In this document: one piece after another, positions 36,226-50,928 of the stretch
Layout: every line of letters begins with the position of its first letter
Position numbering within the stretch: the first letter of the stretch is position 1
From: Daldinia sp. FL1419
Lineage: Eukaryota; Ascomycota; Sordariomycetes; Xylariales; Hypoxylaceae
Assembly: GCA_025201765.1 (NCBI GenBank)
Contig: MU623354.1
Coordinates: 124,001 to 188,000 of the forward strand
DNA length: 64,000 nucleotides
Reading direction: 5' to 3'
Notes under the pieces: model-generated
The model's input: only the letters and a program-made list of their open reading frames with translations
What the model was told of the DNA's origin: nothing
The model's database searches: none
Position numbers and translations under genes: made by a program

Positions 36226-38461
36226 ATGGCAACCATCACCCCGTACAAACGCGAATTGCCTTTTATTCATCGAGCTTGGAAAACTGCCGTCGATCACCTA
36301 TCCCCATACGGCATGGGAATCAAATTGTCATCAACAAACGGTGACAGCGTCGTTAGTGATGAGCACAGTTCTCGTGCCACCAAAAGACGTCGCATAGTTG
36401 AGGATTCGCCCGAGTCAACCCCAAATGGCGCCGTTGGGCACTTGTTATCTGAAAATTACAGCGATTTCGAGAAAGCCCTTCGTGTGGAAGTCCTCCAGAT
36501 TACGCACAAGGACAGTTCTAACTTTAGGTCTAGCAATTTATTGAATGGTACGGGATCTCCCGCGAAAAAGGATACCCCGACCATTCGAATCCGCTGTAAG
36601 CTCAGCATTTTCCGGCTGCGCGGGTCAAAGGAAGTTCGCGTGCTTTATTGCGATAGCCAGATATGCAATTTAAAGGTCTTTCGGGACTCTGACGATGTCT
36701 GTCGGAGAGCTAGGATATACCTAAACTCGCCGTTTCATGTCCCAGCGGATAAGATATTTGTTGAGCGAGATGATGAAAATGGCTTTGATCTGGCTGATAA
36801 CTACCTGGTCCAAGCCGAGTTAGAATCGGCTGGCGATCCATGTTGGCCACCCATGGACCTACTACCCAAAGACGAAGCACAAGGCAATCCTTCGAGCGAC
36901 CCGCGGCATTGGGTTCTGACGTCTTCAGTCGTTTACAGATTTGAAAAACACCGGGCCTCCACGTCTGTCAAGATCCGGAAACGAGTTGGTCAAGAAATGG
37001 GAACTGAACTAATGATGGACATGGATCTAAGATGGTCTACATGTCATAGAGCAGGTAGCACCACTGAAGTCGAGGTTTCGCCACCAGAAACCAAGGCATC
37101 ATTTCCTAATGGCGCTTTAGAGCCCTTAACGAATGGGCATGTCAATGGGAGGGCAGATAATGCGGCAAACGGTGTTGTGAGAGATGATCAGGATGTTTCG
37201 ATAGAAGACGATGAGGACCACGAAGAGGCGGCAACTCCTAGTCGTTCACTAAGAACTAGGGGAAAGCAGAACTACAATCTGAAGCTGTTAAGTGACAAGG
37301 CACGGGGGAAAGAGCGTAAAGAGCGCAAGCAACGTAAATTGGCTGAAAATAGAAGCCAATCCGGGCAAGTTACGTGGGTACTACCCCAAACCGGGGAAGT
37401 CATGCTTAAGAACTACCAATGCATACGATGCTATGCTGCTCATTCATCCATGAATCAGCTAGTAGAACATGTCAAGGTTCATTATCAGTTCAAGTACGAC
37501 TTTGATGTGAACTCCGCCCGCATCTGGATTTCTCATCATGGTCAAGAAACTCCGCGCCGATCTAGTTCATACATATTGGATGTTCAAAGCTCAGAAGGCC
37601 CCGAGAGCGACCTCGAAGACAGTATATCTCTTCATAGGAACCAGAGGACCCTAGCTCATTCAAAGTCCTTACAGGTAAGTTAATATAAGATAGCCAAGCA
37701 GACACGGCGGCAATTGTATCTTACTAACATGATATAAAGACATCGCTCCCGGGTCAACCAAAAGATGCAAGGCAACAAGTGCCAAACAATAAGCAGCCCA
37801 TGTATGACCGTCTCAGTAAAGCGTTACTTGAGCCTGGGTCCCTGGTCGATCCGCCAGACATTGACGACACCTGGCTGGTGCAAAAGCACAGGGATATCAT
37901 TCGAGATTATAGTGATGTTCACCAAGACGAGAAGGAATACATCTCAGAATGGGATGCTTATGTGAATAAAGAATGCGTCACTTCGGAACCTCATTTACAA
38001 AACGTTTATCTCAAATTTATCCAAGATAAGGCACAGTGGCTTGCTGCGTCCCAGAGCCGGATGACAGAGTTTTCGAAGCACTTGAGCTACCTGAAAGCGA
38101 GAAACTCCTTAGTGGAATCAACTATAGTCAAGGCACTCGCAATTATGCGGCAGGCCAGGTCCCAGAAACGTCCCGAGCAGCCTGAGATTATAAAACCGCC
38201 CTCTCCGAGAACCGAGTATCGCAAGTCATCATCAGGATGTGGCGTCTGCGGCCAACCAATCCGTGGTCCATCTACATTAATTTGCTCAAACTTGGTAAGT
38301 TCGGCGTTTCTTTACTTTCCTTCCAGACCACCTCAAAGATAAACAAAGCTAATCATTCGTAGGATTGCGATAAACCCTTGTACCACATCAATTGTATACG
38401 AGACGTGAAGATGGCCGTAGGAAGCCGTAATTGGCGTTGCAATAGTTGTTGCAGCGATTAG
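36226..38461 (+). CDS. SUZ12: Polycomb repressive complex 2 subunit SUZ12 (VEFS-box)
   Basis: Core scaffold of PRC2, which methylates histone H3 Lys27 in facultative heterochromatin. Exons 36226-37674, 37740-38294 and 38363-38461 give 700 residues, with 65- and 68-bp introns. Features: an N-terminal region of about 390 residues with a probable C2-like beta domain and Asn/Asp-rich linkers; a C2H2 zinc finger with Cys399, Cys402, His415 and His419 (YQCIRCYAAHSSMNQLVEHV); and a VEFS-box at about residues 500-640 containing DDTWLVQKHRDIIRDYSDV, the segment that binds and activates the EZH2-type methyltransferase. The last 51 residues hold C650-C653, C665-C670, H676-C679 and C694-C697, a C4HC3 PHD-type pattern with Trp692 two residues before the last Cys pair. 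Identification as SUZ12 is strong; the PHD role is inference. Confidence 0.9.
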
Positions 38462-39648
38462 GAAGCCTTAAGAATGGACGCCATAATGCTCTACTCGCTT
38501 CTATCTCGTGCCCGAAGTTAGAATCCACCTTTAAGGGGGTGGCTAAAGGTGGAGAGAGTCACCTTGAAAATCTATCCGTAACCCTCAAGAGGATATATGG
38601 GGCTCCTTGACGATAGCTAAACCGAAGCCAGAGTTGCAGTTGCTGATTGAATGGACAGCAGCTAAGCACCCATACTTTCTACAACCTACAATACATTTCT
38701 GGAGCCTTCACCAAAAAGGGCTCATTCAACACACCCTAGTTGTAAGCGATGGGATAGCCCGTCGCCAGATGAATCAAGGAATTTAGTTAATGGTTAGTTA
38801 TACTTGACCCGTGAATCGAGTAAGTTCCTAATGAGTTAACTCGTTGGATTGTTAATTACCACCCACCTAAATCAATAACCCAACGAGTCTTGTCCAGGAT
38901 CGCCTGCCTAGATACCTACCTAGGTTGGTAAGTACCTCCTTAGCAAGTCTTAGTACGTAGGTATATAAAAGATATTTATGGTATATATAAAACAGTTCAT
39001 ACACTTAAAATCATCCCCAGTTAATATTTCAGCACTTCTCAAGCTTGCTTAGTCTAGGGGCCTTGATTGTTTAGCGTGTCTTCAACTCGATATTTGCACT
39101 TATTCACTACTAGCAATACATCGTGATTAGTCTTTTTGCGTAGTTTCTTTAAAGCAAATTCAAAATAACGCAGCAAATTGAAATATAAATAGCAATTCAA
39201 TCTAGTAAACAGGCCACTCTAAAAGTACCCAAGTTTATGGAATCCAACGTCAAACAAGAAAATAGACTCGTCTCCTATGTTCACGTACAGAAACCCAGAG
39301 GAACTTGACAGCTAGCTACTGAATATACCAGAATGGTTTCAATTCGTTACCTAGGTAGGCATTGACAGCTATCCTTCTTCGCAGTCCTTGCCATATTTAA
39401 TACTATGCATCGATATACCGGTATATCATCAGGAGTAGAGAGGACGAATTTATCAAATCTTGTTTTATATTCCGAACCATTTATTAATAATAATCGGGGT
39501 TCTTCCAAATATTTAACCCTATAATCCCTTTTCTACCACATTACCACCCAAAGCAGCAGCCAAGCAGCTCAATTCCTTGTCGTCACCAGCCACATTACCG
39601 AGCACGACTAAACACAACCAAACATCAATCAATACACCCCCAGCGACA
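38462..39648. other. Intergenic region downstream of SUZ12
   Basis: 1.2 kb, AT-rich, with a TACCTAGGTA palindrome at 39348-39357 and a degenerate copy near 38918. C/A-rich DNA just before 39649 resembles a fungal 5' leader. Confidence 0.45.
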
Positions 39649-39813
39649 ATGTCGAGGCCTATGATCTTCTTCATCCTCTTCCTGATCTACGCTATAGCCG
39701 GCCACGAAGTGATATCGAAATCATCTCAAGGAGAAACCCCAAGTTGGATAGGATGGATCGCCTTCCTAGCAAGTAATGTTCTAATGGCAAATATGGTCTG
39801 CGGTGTTATCTAG
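39649..39813 (+). CDS. Possible small two-helix membrane protein (54 aa)
   Basis: A 54-residue frame whose ATG has A at -3 and is preceded by a C/A-rich leader without upstream ATGs nearby. The product has two hydrophobic stretches, residues 3-17 (RPMIFFILFLIYAIA) and about 34-50 (GWIAFLASNVLMANMV), separated by a short polar loop. I do not recognise a family. Such small proteins occur in fungi, but chance cannot be excluded on sequence alone. Confidence 0.38.
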   Translation: MSRPMIFFILFLIYAIAGHEVISKSSQGETPSWIGWIAFLASNVLMANMVCGVI

Positions 39814-40806
39814 TCGCCTATCCGAAGATGGCAAGAAGGGTGACCGGGTAGTCTTTGTCAAAAAGCCTTGTCTCTCTTCTCCAGTTTGAGAATGGGTATA
39901 TTTATCTCGGTGGTGTCACGAAATAGGGGTCTAGGTCGACTATAGCCGATAATACAATTCATTGACCCGAACAGCAAGCACCGTCTATTTAAAGGGTTTT
40001 TATTCCAGAAGCATGTGCTAGAGAATGTGAGTGATTTCTCCTTGTTCGTACTTTAATTAATAAGTGATAATATGGCTAGTCTCTAGGTTAGGTTGTTGGG
40101 TTATAAGTGGCGATCTCGGCCAGCTATGTAGCACTCTAATGGAGATTGACGATCACCGTTTACTTACATAGGTGAATTGTCACATGATTCCAACCATGGG
40201 GGTTTATACATATGAACAAACTAACCGTAGGATGTAAAGTGAGATTAGTTAGTTAGTTACCTGTTAATCGACTTTAAAGTTCTCGAACTTCCTTGTTTGG
40301 GAAGTGATCGGACCCCAAGCGTATGCGTATATACTTCACGAGCCTCGAACGGGGAAAGCTTATGCTGTGCTCCAAGCTCTACCGATGTTGTGGAATCTCA
40401 AGATAGTAAAAGCGATGGCTGTACCCCGCATCCGAGAACGACGGGATGCTGCGCCGCTTGTCCAATCACCGGACCTGCATGGGTTATACGTATGATAACG
40501 AGCTGCAGTTGGTTGATAACTCGATGATTTCCTGGTTGTCTAGACCTCGGGACGTGTGGCATCGCGTCTATTACCTAGGATAGATTGCGGTAACGTTGCG
40601 GGGTACCTAGTTAGATCTATTACTACTTGATAGGTAATATTTGTCTTATTCGAGGATTCCTACGGCACCGTGAGATGCGAGTCTAACAAAGGAAAATCGA
40701 GTAGAAATTTAATGGGAAACTCCTCGTGGCAAGACAAAGCAGACTCATACTCTCCTATATCGTAGTTCTACGGATCATTTACCCCCTTTGGGCGATTGGG
40801 ATCAAG
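39814..40806. promoter_or_regulatory. Upstream region of the sugar permease gene
   Basis: About 1 kb without a supported gene; short frames at 40297-40527 lack features. It presumably contains the permease promoter. I see no convincing CGG-triplet pair for a maltose-type activator. Confidence 0.4.
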
Positions 40807-43122
40807 ATGGCAGGATCCGAGGAGCACGAAGTGCAGCACTCTCAAGTAGAGGAAAAAAGTGAAGAAAAGACTCAGCCGGAAATCCAACAGCGTATTACCA
40901 CCAGTGATTACGAAAAGGGACTTGAAGATGGACGCGGGCCGGGAAATGGACGGTCTGCTCAGATCGACCCGGTTATTGCTAGTCGCATCGCGGAGAATAT
41001 TGACGACTTCATGGTAAGACTTGCTTTAAACCACTATAAAACTGATTAAGAGAAAAAGCGCGCTAAACAGAGAATAGACTCTTGTCAACGAGGCGAACGA
41101 AGCAAACGAGAGGGAGCGGGATATGAAGCTCTCTCACGCCTTCAAGATCTATCCAAAAGCTGTTGGCTGGTCGATGCTCCTGTCGTCTTGCATCATAATG
41201 GAGGGCTTTGGGACTTCGATTGTTGGCTCGTGTAAGCCGAACGCTTATTATTGCTCGTTCCGGAGTCGCGACTTATGCTCTCGTAGATATTTCCTACCCC
41301 CCTTTTCGCGACAAGTTCGGCACTCAAGCACCCAATGGAGACTACCAGATTCCTGCGAGCTGGCAAAACGGTATTTCAGGCGCAACCAATGTTGGCGAGA
41401 TTATTGGCCTTCAGGTATGCGTTCCCTACCCGCTTCCTTTTAATGTCATGTACTTACAAAAAGCCTCCCAGATTGCTGGCGTTCTGTCCGAACGTTGGGG
41501 TTATCGTTGGACGTTAATATCTGCACTGGTCGCCGTCACCGCATTCATCTTCTTCCCGTTTTTCGCCAACAGTCTTACGGTATTCCTCGTGGGTGAGCTA
41601 TTTCAAGGCATGGCGTGGGGTGTCTTCCAGACTATTACCGTCGCCTACGCAGCCGAAGTCTGTCCCGTACCCCTGAGGCATTACCTCACGAGTTACGTAA
41701 ATCTCTGTTGGTTAGTTTTAATGGATCTATAAATCCCATCTCGATAAAATGGATGTTAATGCCATATATAGGATTATTGGCCAGTTTATCTCGGCGGGTG
41801 TGCTTGTTGGACTGGAGGGTCGACAGGATGAATGGGGGTAAGTTAACATCTTCGTTCCGGATTGACGACGCTTGCACTAAGAACACCCCCTAGGTACAAA
41901 ATCCCCTTTTCCCTGCAATGGGTATGGCCAATTCCTATCGCTATCGGGACGTACCTTGCGCCAGAATCTCCCTGGTGGTGCGTCCGGCATGGTTACAAAG
42001 AACGAGCAGAGATATCGCTGAAAAGACTGGCTCGTAGTTCTGGGTTTTCTCAGCGCGATGCCGATGCGGCGATGGCATGTGGGTCACCCCCCAAGGGCTC
42101 AAGTAAATAGTTGTTGATCTAAGAGGCTGATTGGATTTACAGTGATGGTCTATACGGATGAAATGGAGAAGCAGACATCTCAGGGAACTAAATATTGGGA
42201 TTGCTTCAGAGGTACTGATATCAGGCGGACTGAGATTGTATGCTTTATATGGCTAGCACAGTCCATGTCTGGCACTGCTATCGGGGGCCTGTCGTCTTAT
42301 TTCTACCAGCAGGCGGGCATCTCGGATGCGGATTCGTTCAAATTAAGCTGGGGCCAGAACGGTCTCAACGCTGTTGGAACGATTGCTAGTTGGTTTATCT
42401 TGAATAAGGCCGGGAGAAAAACATTGGTATTCTGGGGGATGATCGTGATGTTTATTCTACTCTTGTGGGTTTTGATCTTTATTATTATCCCGGGGGCTGA
42501 ACAACTTCTTTCTGCTAACCTTTCTGTTACTAGGATCACCGGCTTTATGGGTATCCACGACCCGCCCAGCACTGCAGAAGCCTGGACGGCGGGAACGATG
42601 GTCATCCTCTTAAGCGCTACCGCCAATTTTTCCATCGGTCCCGTAGTATACACCATCGTTTCCGAGATTCCGTCAACACGATTGCGCTCCAAGTCTATCA
42701 TCTTAGCTCGTAACGCTTACAACGCTATTAACATCGCCTTCATCAATATCGTCTCGTATCGGCAACTCAACCCGGCCGAATGGAATTGGGGCCCTAAAGC
42801 CGCCTTTTTCTGGGCTGGCACGAACGCCATTTTTACGGCCTGGATCTTCTTTAGACTACGTAAGTTCATCGTAACCATAAGTAATCGAGCTGGTTCAAGC
42901 CGGTAAGAATACTGCTAACTCTCGGATCCCCCCTGCATAGCCGAAACTAAGGGTCGAACCTATGCCGAGCTCGATATTCTATTCGAAAACAAAGTATCCG
43001 CACGCAAGTTCGCGAGTACCAGGGTCGAAACCTTGATTCGTGGCACGGAAGGTGCACAAAAGGAACAGGCGGACCTTGTTATCAGCAACGTTGTGGGCGA
43101 AGGAAAGGGGGTTGATATTTAG
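40807..43122 (+). CDS. MFS sugar transporter, alpha-glucoside (maltose) permease type
   Basis: Plasma-membrane proton/sugar symporter of the sugar porter family. Exons 40807-41013, 41078-41231, 41287-41414, 41472-41710, 41772-41837, 41894-42078, 42143-42859 and 42941-43122 give 625 residues; introns are 54-81 bp and all phases close. The first 80 or so residues are polar and cytosolic. Twelve membrane helices are expected; visible blocks include AVGWSMLLSSCIIMEGFGTS (helix 1), the loop segment APESPWWCVRHG and the C-terminal sugar-porter signature PETKGRTYAELDILFENKVS. The motif TKYWDCFRGTDIRRTEI and the signature are typical of maltose/alpha-glucoside permeases, so this substrate class is the best guess. 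An ATG at 40807 with A at -3 was chosen. Its 3' end converges on CUS1 with 288 bp between stop codons. Confidence 0.9.
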
Positions 43123-43410
43123 ATGCTACATTTTCTTCACTTGATGTAATACAACCAAACCAACCCTGAGTATTGAAGACAGGGATATTAGTAGAGCCCT
43201 ACCTTGAAACGAATTCGTGTATGAAATCACCGAGATTGTAAAGAAGAATCTATTGTCTAATCTCACTTGGGGGCGTGTCACTTCTGTACTTCTGATCGCA
43301 TTGATGTCGGGTAAGTATTAGGTATTTTAAATCTCTTATTGACTCCGATGCTATACACTTAAAAGTACAGGCCAATTTATTATTAATTGTTCTCGAGGAA
43401 GCGAGCCAGC

Positions 43411-45258
43411 CTAAAACCTGTACTTCTTCCTTTCGTCCCTTTTCTCTTCGTCACGCTTCAGTCTCTTACGACTCTCATTCGCAATCATCTCCTCCAGGCC
43501 TTCTTCTCTCCTCCAGTTAGCGCCGATACCTTCATCACGCCGACCTTCTTCGAATCTCTTACGCATCTCGTCCTTACTGATGCCATCTGCTAATGCATCT
43601 GGATCGAAAGATACGTCTACATCACCAGGCTTCTTCCGCTTTCGACTGCTATCGTCATCCTGGCCGAGAACACGCATATCCCCACCAGCGTTTTTAAGAT
43701 CGTATACGCGGTCGCTCCCAAAGAAACCTTCTGCTCGAGCTTGTTTCTCTTGGATGACCGTGTATGCTGAGCGGGGATGCATGCTATCTTCGGTCTCGTA
43801 GCCACGACGGGATTTCCGTAGGTCTAATTCTCCAGCGACGGACTCGGTTGTTGTACCATATTCGGTCGGTACGCTGCTAGCCAAGCCACCAGGAGTCTCC
43901 ATTCCAGAAGGAGTTTGTAATCCTGCACCAACGTCTTCCTCATCCTCGTCTTCTTCCTCGTCTTCCTCTTCCTCTTCTTCAGACTCCTCTTCAGGTTCTT
44001 GAAGCTCACCCCATAATGTACGTTCGATTGGTTCTCCGGGTGGGGGTGCTGCTTGAGATGGCTGCATGATGCCGAAGATATCTCCTCCATATAAAGGCCT
44101 GTTATACTCGTCGACAGGCGGCTTGCCGTAGCATCCCGGGTTGAAACCCCATTGAGCACCTGGAGGAATAGGGGCGTTGAGTCCGGGAATGCGGAGAGAT
44201 GGGTAAGAAGGAGGCGGGCCGAATCTTTGTTGATGGATAAGCCATGGCGGAGGGGCTCCAGGAGGAATACTCAGAGCTTCCTTTAGGGTATCGCTTAGCT
44301 CTCCGGGCCGTAGATGTCGCAAATCGGTTTCGTATTCTTTGCCCTCGTAGTAAACTTCGCCGAAACGTGTTAATTGGGGTTTGCTTTGGAACCTGAAAAA
44401 GGCATCATAAAGTTTCTGGTAATCAATATCTAGCTTGCCCATTTTCGGTTGTACCCTTTCGCGCTGCTTCTGCTTTAGAGTTTGCTCTGCCTGCTTCTCT
44501 AAAACAGCATCTCTCATCTCTGCAATACCAGTGTCTGCAATGAACTTTGGTAGTTTAAAGGCTGGTTTCTCGATACCTCTCTTGGACGAAAGATATTCAC
44601 GTTTTAATGACCAATGTGACGGCACCGGAACTACGTTTCGTTGTGCCTTGATCTGTACCAGCATTCGGGGGTCTGATGATGACGTATCATGCCATTCTAC
44701 AACTTCGGGTTTCTTTACTAATGCCTTGAGTTCTGCGATGGAGAGCTTGTTAAGCATTTTTCGCTTCTTTTTAGAGAGCTTAGGTTGCGTATTTCTTTCG
44801 TCTTCCTCGTCGGGTATATCGTTATCGTCATCAAAATAGACCTCGCCCTGGTTTCCAGCGTTGGCTTCCTTTGCAATATCATCTTCCTCCCTCGAAGCGC
44901 CAAACTTTGTAAATACATCCCTGTACATAGAGAAAGCAGGATCTTCATTGTCGAAATCGAATTCTTCGACAGGTTCGGCGGGACCGTCGGCAGCAACCTT
45001 ATCCGACGAAGTAGAGTCCTTCTTAACTTCAAGGTCCGTCGTGTCGCTTGGATTAGGTGCATCTTTTTCTGGCTCCGATTTTGCTTCGTCCGTTTGAGCC
45101 TCTGGAGTGTCATCAGCTTTCGATATTTCCTACTTGCGGATTAGCATTCAAGACCTATTTCGAATTAGATTATCAAGACATACCTCTGTCTTCGTCTGCT
45201 TTTCAGCCTTCTTCTTTGCGCGACGCTTCTGGTTCTTTGTCATTTTGGGAGGCGCCAT
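43411..45258 (-). CDS. CUS1: Splicing factor 3B subunit 2 (Cus1/SF3b145)
   Basis: Component of the SF3b complex of the U2 snRNP; in yeast and human it holds Hsh49/SF3b49 and helps select the branch site. Minus-strand exons 45184-45258 and 43411-45129 give 597 residues with one 54-bp intron; the first exon encodes a Lys/Arg-rich start (KNQKRRAKKKAEKQ). An acidic region is followed by the conserved DUF382 core (about 160-290) with VPVPSHWSLKREYLSSKRG and KPAFKLPKFIADTGI, then the proline-rich PSP domain (LRHLRPGELSDTLKEALSIP, with PPGAPPPWLIHQQRFGPPPS). A long Glu/Asp run and a charged tail end the protein. The family is highly conserved and the match is clear. Confidence 0.95.
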
Positions 45259-46183
45259 CGTGATGGTTTATTCGGGCTCGCGCCTCTTTTATAGGAAGTC
45301 TATGCGACAACTTAGGCGCGACAGCCTATCTCCTCTTTAAAGGATAATCAGAGATACCCGAGGCGTCAGATCATCAAAGATCAATATTAAGTATGGTTTA
45401 AAATCCGATTATGTGATAAAGTATGGGGAATGATAATGTCAGTGATGAAGTTGCATGTTGATAAGGCTGATTGAATAATTTCAACACGCGACTTTTGAAG
45501 TCTAGCTTCGCTAGCTCAAAGCTTCTAGGCTAATAAGGCTCTTCAGCCATGACACGAATGCAAAGCCACATTCCCCATCGAATGGCCGAAAAAGAAAAAA
45601 AAAAAAAAGAAAAGTCTTATCCATGTGGCGCAACTTTTAAGTGGATGCAACCATTATCGCATACCTATCTACTTACTAATCAATGCGTCAGATCTGGCCA
45701 AATTTAGCTACAGTACTCAGGTACCTACTTGGCGTGTCCTAGCGTTTTGCTTAATTTTTGAAGAATGCAGTTGACGCTTGGGGACTTTTTGGGAACTTGG
45801 CAATTCGTTACGAAATTCTCCCATTTTTCAATCGCGTCAGCTAGCCAGTCATTTCAACAGGGGTCGCCACGCGGCAGAAGTCAGACCCTCCTTATTATCT
45901 ATCTACCTACTACCTAGGTACACACAAGATAGTCGGTCGATATTCTATTCATGGATGAACCTGATACCGTACAACCAACCTAATATCCAAGATATCCAAG
46001 ATATCCATAATATCCGGCCAGCCAGCGAACTTCGCAATACTATTCATATCGCATCAAGCTTCGCACTAGATACGAAGCAATGGTTCTATGAATTAAAGCT
46101 CCATTGATTCGAGTAATTGCGCGTTGCTTCTTTGTCACTCGTTATAACTTTACCAGCCTGCACCGCAAACTCCTTCGCCCTCG
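45259..46183. promoter_or_regulatory. CUS1 / transporter divergent promoter region
   Basis: 925 bp between divergent starts, with a poly(A)-rich tract near 45592-45610, a TACCTAGGTA palindrome at 45911-45920 and a short repeat of ATATCCAAG units near 45981-46010. No supported ORF; the frame at 45778-46107 probably lies in the leader. Confidence 0.45.
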
Positions 46184-47993
46184 ATGCCTCACTCTACGAG
46201 CTCGGGTTCTTATGCCCGAGAATCCTCCGTACCGCGATCCAATGCCAAGCATTCGGATGACCCAGAAAGTGATTCCGGCTTAGAGAAGTTCCCGGACCAT
46301 ATCGACTCTCCGGCGATGCGCGCCAACAGTGCAAGATCGATGAGTCCTGCTGGGTTAAATGCGTATGGTGTTGGATTGAGTGGAGGAGCTCAGTTGAATG
46401 GAGATCGTTGGCAACCGCGAAGGGACCTTTCTGCATCGAGAGGTGTACGATTTGGTTCCCCGTTAGGTCCGTTAGCGGGTATTCCTCGAAGCCACGGACG
46501 ACAGAAGAGTATTAGTGAAGCCTTCCGTACTATCAGAGATAGGAACGGTAGCGTTAGTCAGAATGCCCATGAATTAGCAGATGCGCTACGGGCACCCATA
46601 TCCCCCAAGCTCATTGTATGTCAAGTAAAAACCATGACCACTTCGTCCGGCATCTGCTGACGTGACATACGTAATTATCTAGATCCTCTGCATTGCGTGG
46701 TATATGTCATCTGCCTTGACGAATACGTCCTCGAAATCTATCCTCAACGCCTTCAACAAGCCTGCTACCTTGACTTTGATCCAATTCTTCTTGGTCGCCT
46801 TCTACTGCTTGACCTCTTCATGGCTAGCTAGTTTGTTCCCCAGTCTGCGAAATTCGATCCCGGCGTTAAAGAATCCCATACGGCACCCATCGAGGGATGT
46901 CATTATGACTACACTCCCTTTAGCCATATTCCAAATTGGTGGTCATCTTCTGAGCTCTACAGCAACCTCCAAAATTCCGGTATCCATGGTACATACTGTA
47001 AAGGGGCTTTCGCCGCTATTTACGGTTTTTGCATATCGGTTCATTTTTGATATACGATATCCGAGAGCTACGTACTTTTCCTTAATACCGCTTACTCTAG
47101 GTGTGATGCTCGCCTGTTCATCAAATCATACCTTTAAGGGTGAGATTGTGGGGATCATCTATGCTCTATTAGCGACTATAATCTTTGTCACGCAAAACAT
47201 CTTTTCCAAGAGGCTATTCAACGAGGCCGCCAAGGCTGAGGCTGATGGCTTATCGGCAAAGTCCCGCAAGCTCGATAAATTAAACCTTTTGTGCTATTCC
47301 TCCGGTCTTGCTTTTCTTCTAACGTCCCCGATCTGGTTCTGGAGCGAAGGCATCGGTCTTATCCGAGATGTTTATCACGATGGTTCAGTGGATCTTTCTT
47401 CACATCCCAACAGTTTTGACCATGGGCGTTTGACACTCGAGTTTTTGTTCAACGGAACTTTCCACTTTGGACAAAATATTCTGGCTTTCGTCTTATTGTC
47501 GATGGTATCTCCCGTCACATACTCGGTTGCATCTCTTATTAAGCGAGTATGGGTCATCACAGTTGCGATTCTATGGTTCCGCAACCCTACTACACCAATC
47601 CAGGCTGTAGGTATTGCGCTGACATTCCTTGGTCTCTACTTGTACGATCGGACAAACGATAGTAACAAGGCGGACCGACGTGCACGTCTGTTGAGTCAAA
47701 GTGCGGGAGGGGATCAGCCACTATTACCTCTCAATACTTCCCAAAATAAGACAGGAGTTTCCGGCCAAGTATCACAGGTTTTCGGGAGTCCTATATCCAT
47801 GTCTAATGGGTCGACACCGCATCCCTATACTAATGGCCATTCCTCGCAAACAAGTTCAGTAGCCGATGATTTTAAGAAAAGCGATGATACTGGCAAGGGC
47901 CGACAAAGAGGAAGCAGCAACGCAGCTTGGCTACCACCCGGCACCAGGCAGGAAGAGACTTGGAGGTACGAGGATAGAGTTAGTGTTCGATGA
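46184..47993 (+). CDS. Triose-phosphate-transporter family protein (Sly41-like)
   Basis: Drug/metabolite-transporter superfamily protein of the TPT/SLC35 type, most like fungal Sly41 proteins, which act in the ER/Golgi (yeast Sly41 suppresses loss of Ypt1). Exons 46184-46615 and 46683-47993 give 580 residues with one 67-bp intron. The first 144 residues are polar and Ser-rich. The membrane part starts at ILCIAWYMSSALTNTSSKSI and contains about ten helices, with KTVKGLSPLF-like (HTVKGLSPLFTVFAYRF) and SPVTYSVASLIKRVWVI motifs characteristic of the family. The cytosolic tail is polar. The transported solute is unknown, so no symbol is given. Confidence 0.88.
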
Positions 47994-48935
47994 TTTATAG
48001 GCTTTCCGGATAAGGCCAGAGGTTATGAGACGTCGGAATTTACGTATGAAAACTGGTTTCCTTTTTTTTTTTTCTTGACACGCGGTATAAGCAGTGCCCC
48101 AAAGCTATTTTAGAAAAAAAAATCTGATATTATAGCAATCATCTTGCGAATAGAGGTTCGCGGTTTAATTTTGGACTGGGGCCCATAAAGGTATGATACG
48201 AAATGGGATTGGAATACGACCAAATTTGGTCGTCATCTGTATAAGTATCCCTCAGATCAACGGGATGCAATATTGCATAGGCGTAAGGTTTAGAGTCGTG
48301 CTGTAAAATAATAAAAAAAGCCTCGGATACCATTTTATACTAGTTTGATCTTAGATTGGATCGGACAAATGGGGATATAGAGAAATAAAAAGATGTGTAT
48401 CTACCTAGGTACTCGATAATACTAACATAGTAGGTACCTAGGTATCGTGGCTAATATTCGCCGGGCAGGTTTTCATCACAACTCCATGTGCGTTACTCGA
48501 TGTACCTACTTTGCGATACGTTACTAGAAATTCAATTATAGCGTCTCTAACTTTGAAAAAAATTCGTCCAATTATTATCTTGGGCTGAGAAGGTTTCCAT
48601 TGTTCATTAGTTAGGAGGTACATGTACTTTCCACTTTGTCGCTGTTACTGGGCACCTACTTCTAAGGCGGGCAGTTACTACATGGTACATACTATGTACC
48701 AAGGAAGCTGTAGTGGGGTCAGATCGGGTACAATCGTAAACTCATGTGACCTGTCACGTGAATTAGCTTGGTTGAGATAAGGTGGAGCTTTTTCAAACCT
48801 GGATCCCAAGTTCATCCGGACCAGACGGCGGCCAGCGCCATTTTCACTTCGACCTTGCTTCAAATTATTTCCTCCCCCAGACTCATCACCTCCTCCACTC
48901 CATACATTCTCTATCGCTCTAGGTCATCTTTCAAG
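47994..48935. other. Intergenic region before ATP2
   Basis: 942 bp: 3' region of the transporter and ATP2 promoter. Two TACCTAGGTA palindromes lie only 33 bp apart (48402-48411 and 48435-48444). C/T-rich DNA from about 48860 looks like the ATP2 leader. Confidence 0.45.

Positions 48936-50928
<1,993 letters not shown>

Noticed and set aside
41908..42110. Possible frameshift/early stop in the sugar permease
   Set aside because: The apparent stop lies in a 64-bp intron (42079-42142); splicing restores the family sequence.
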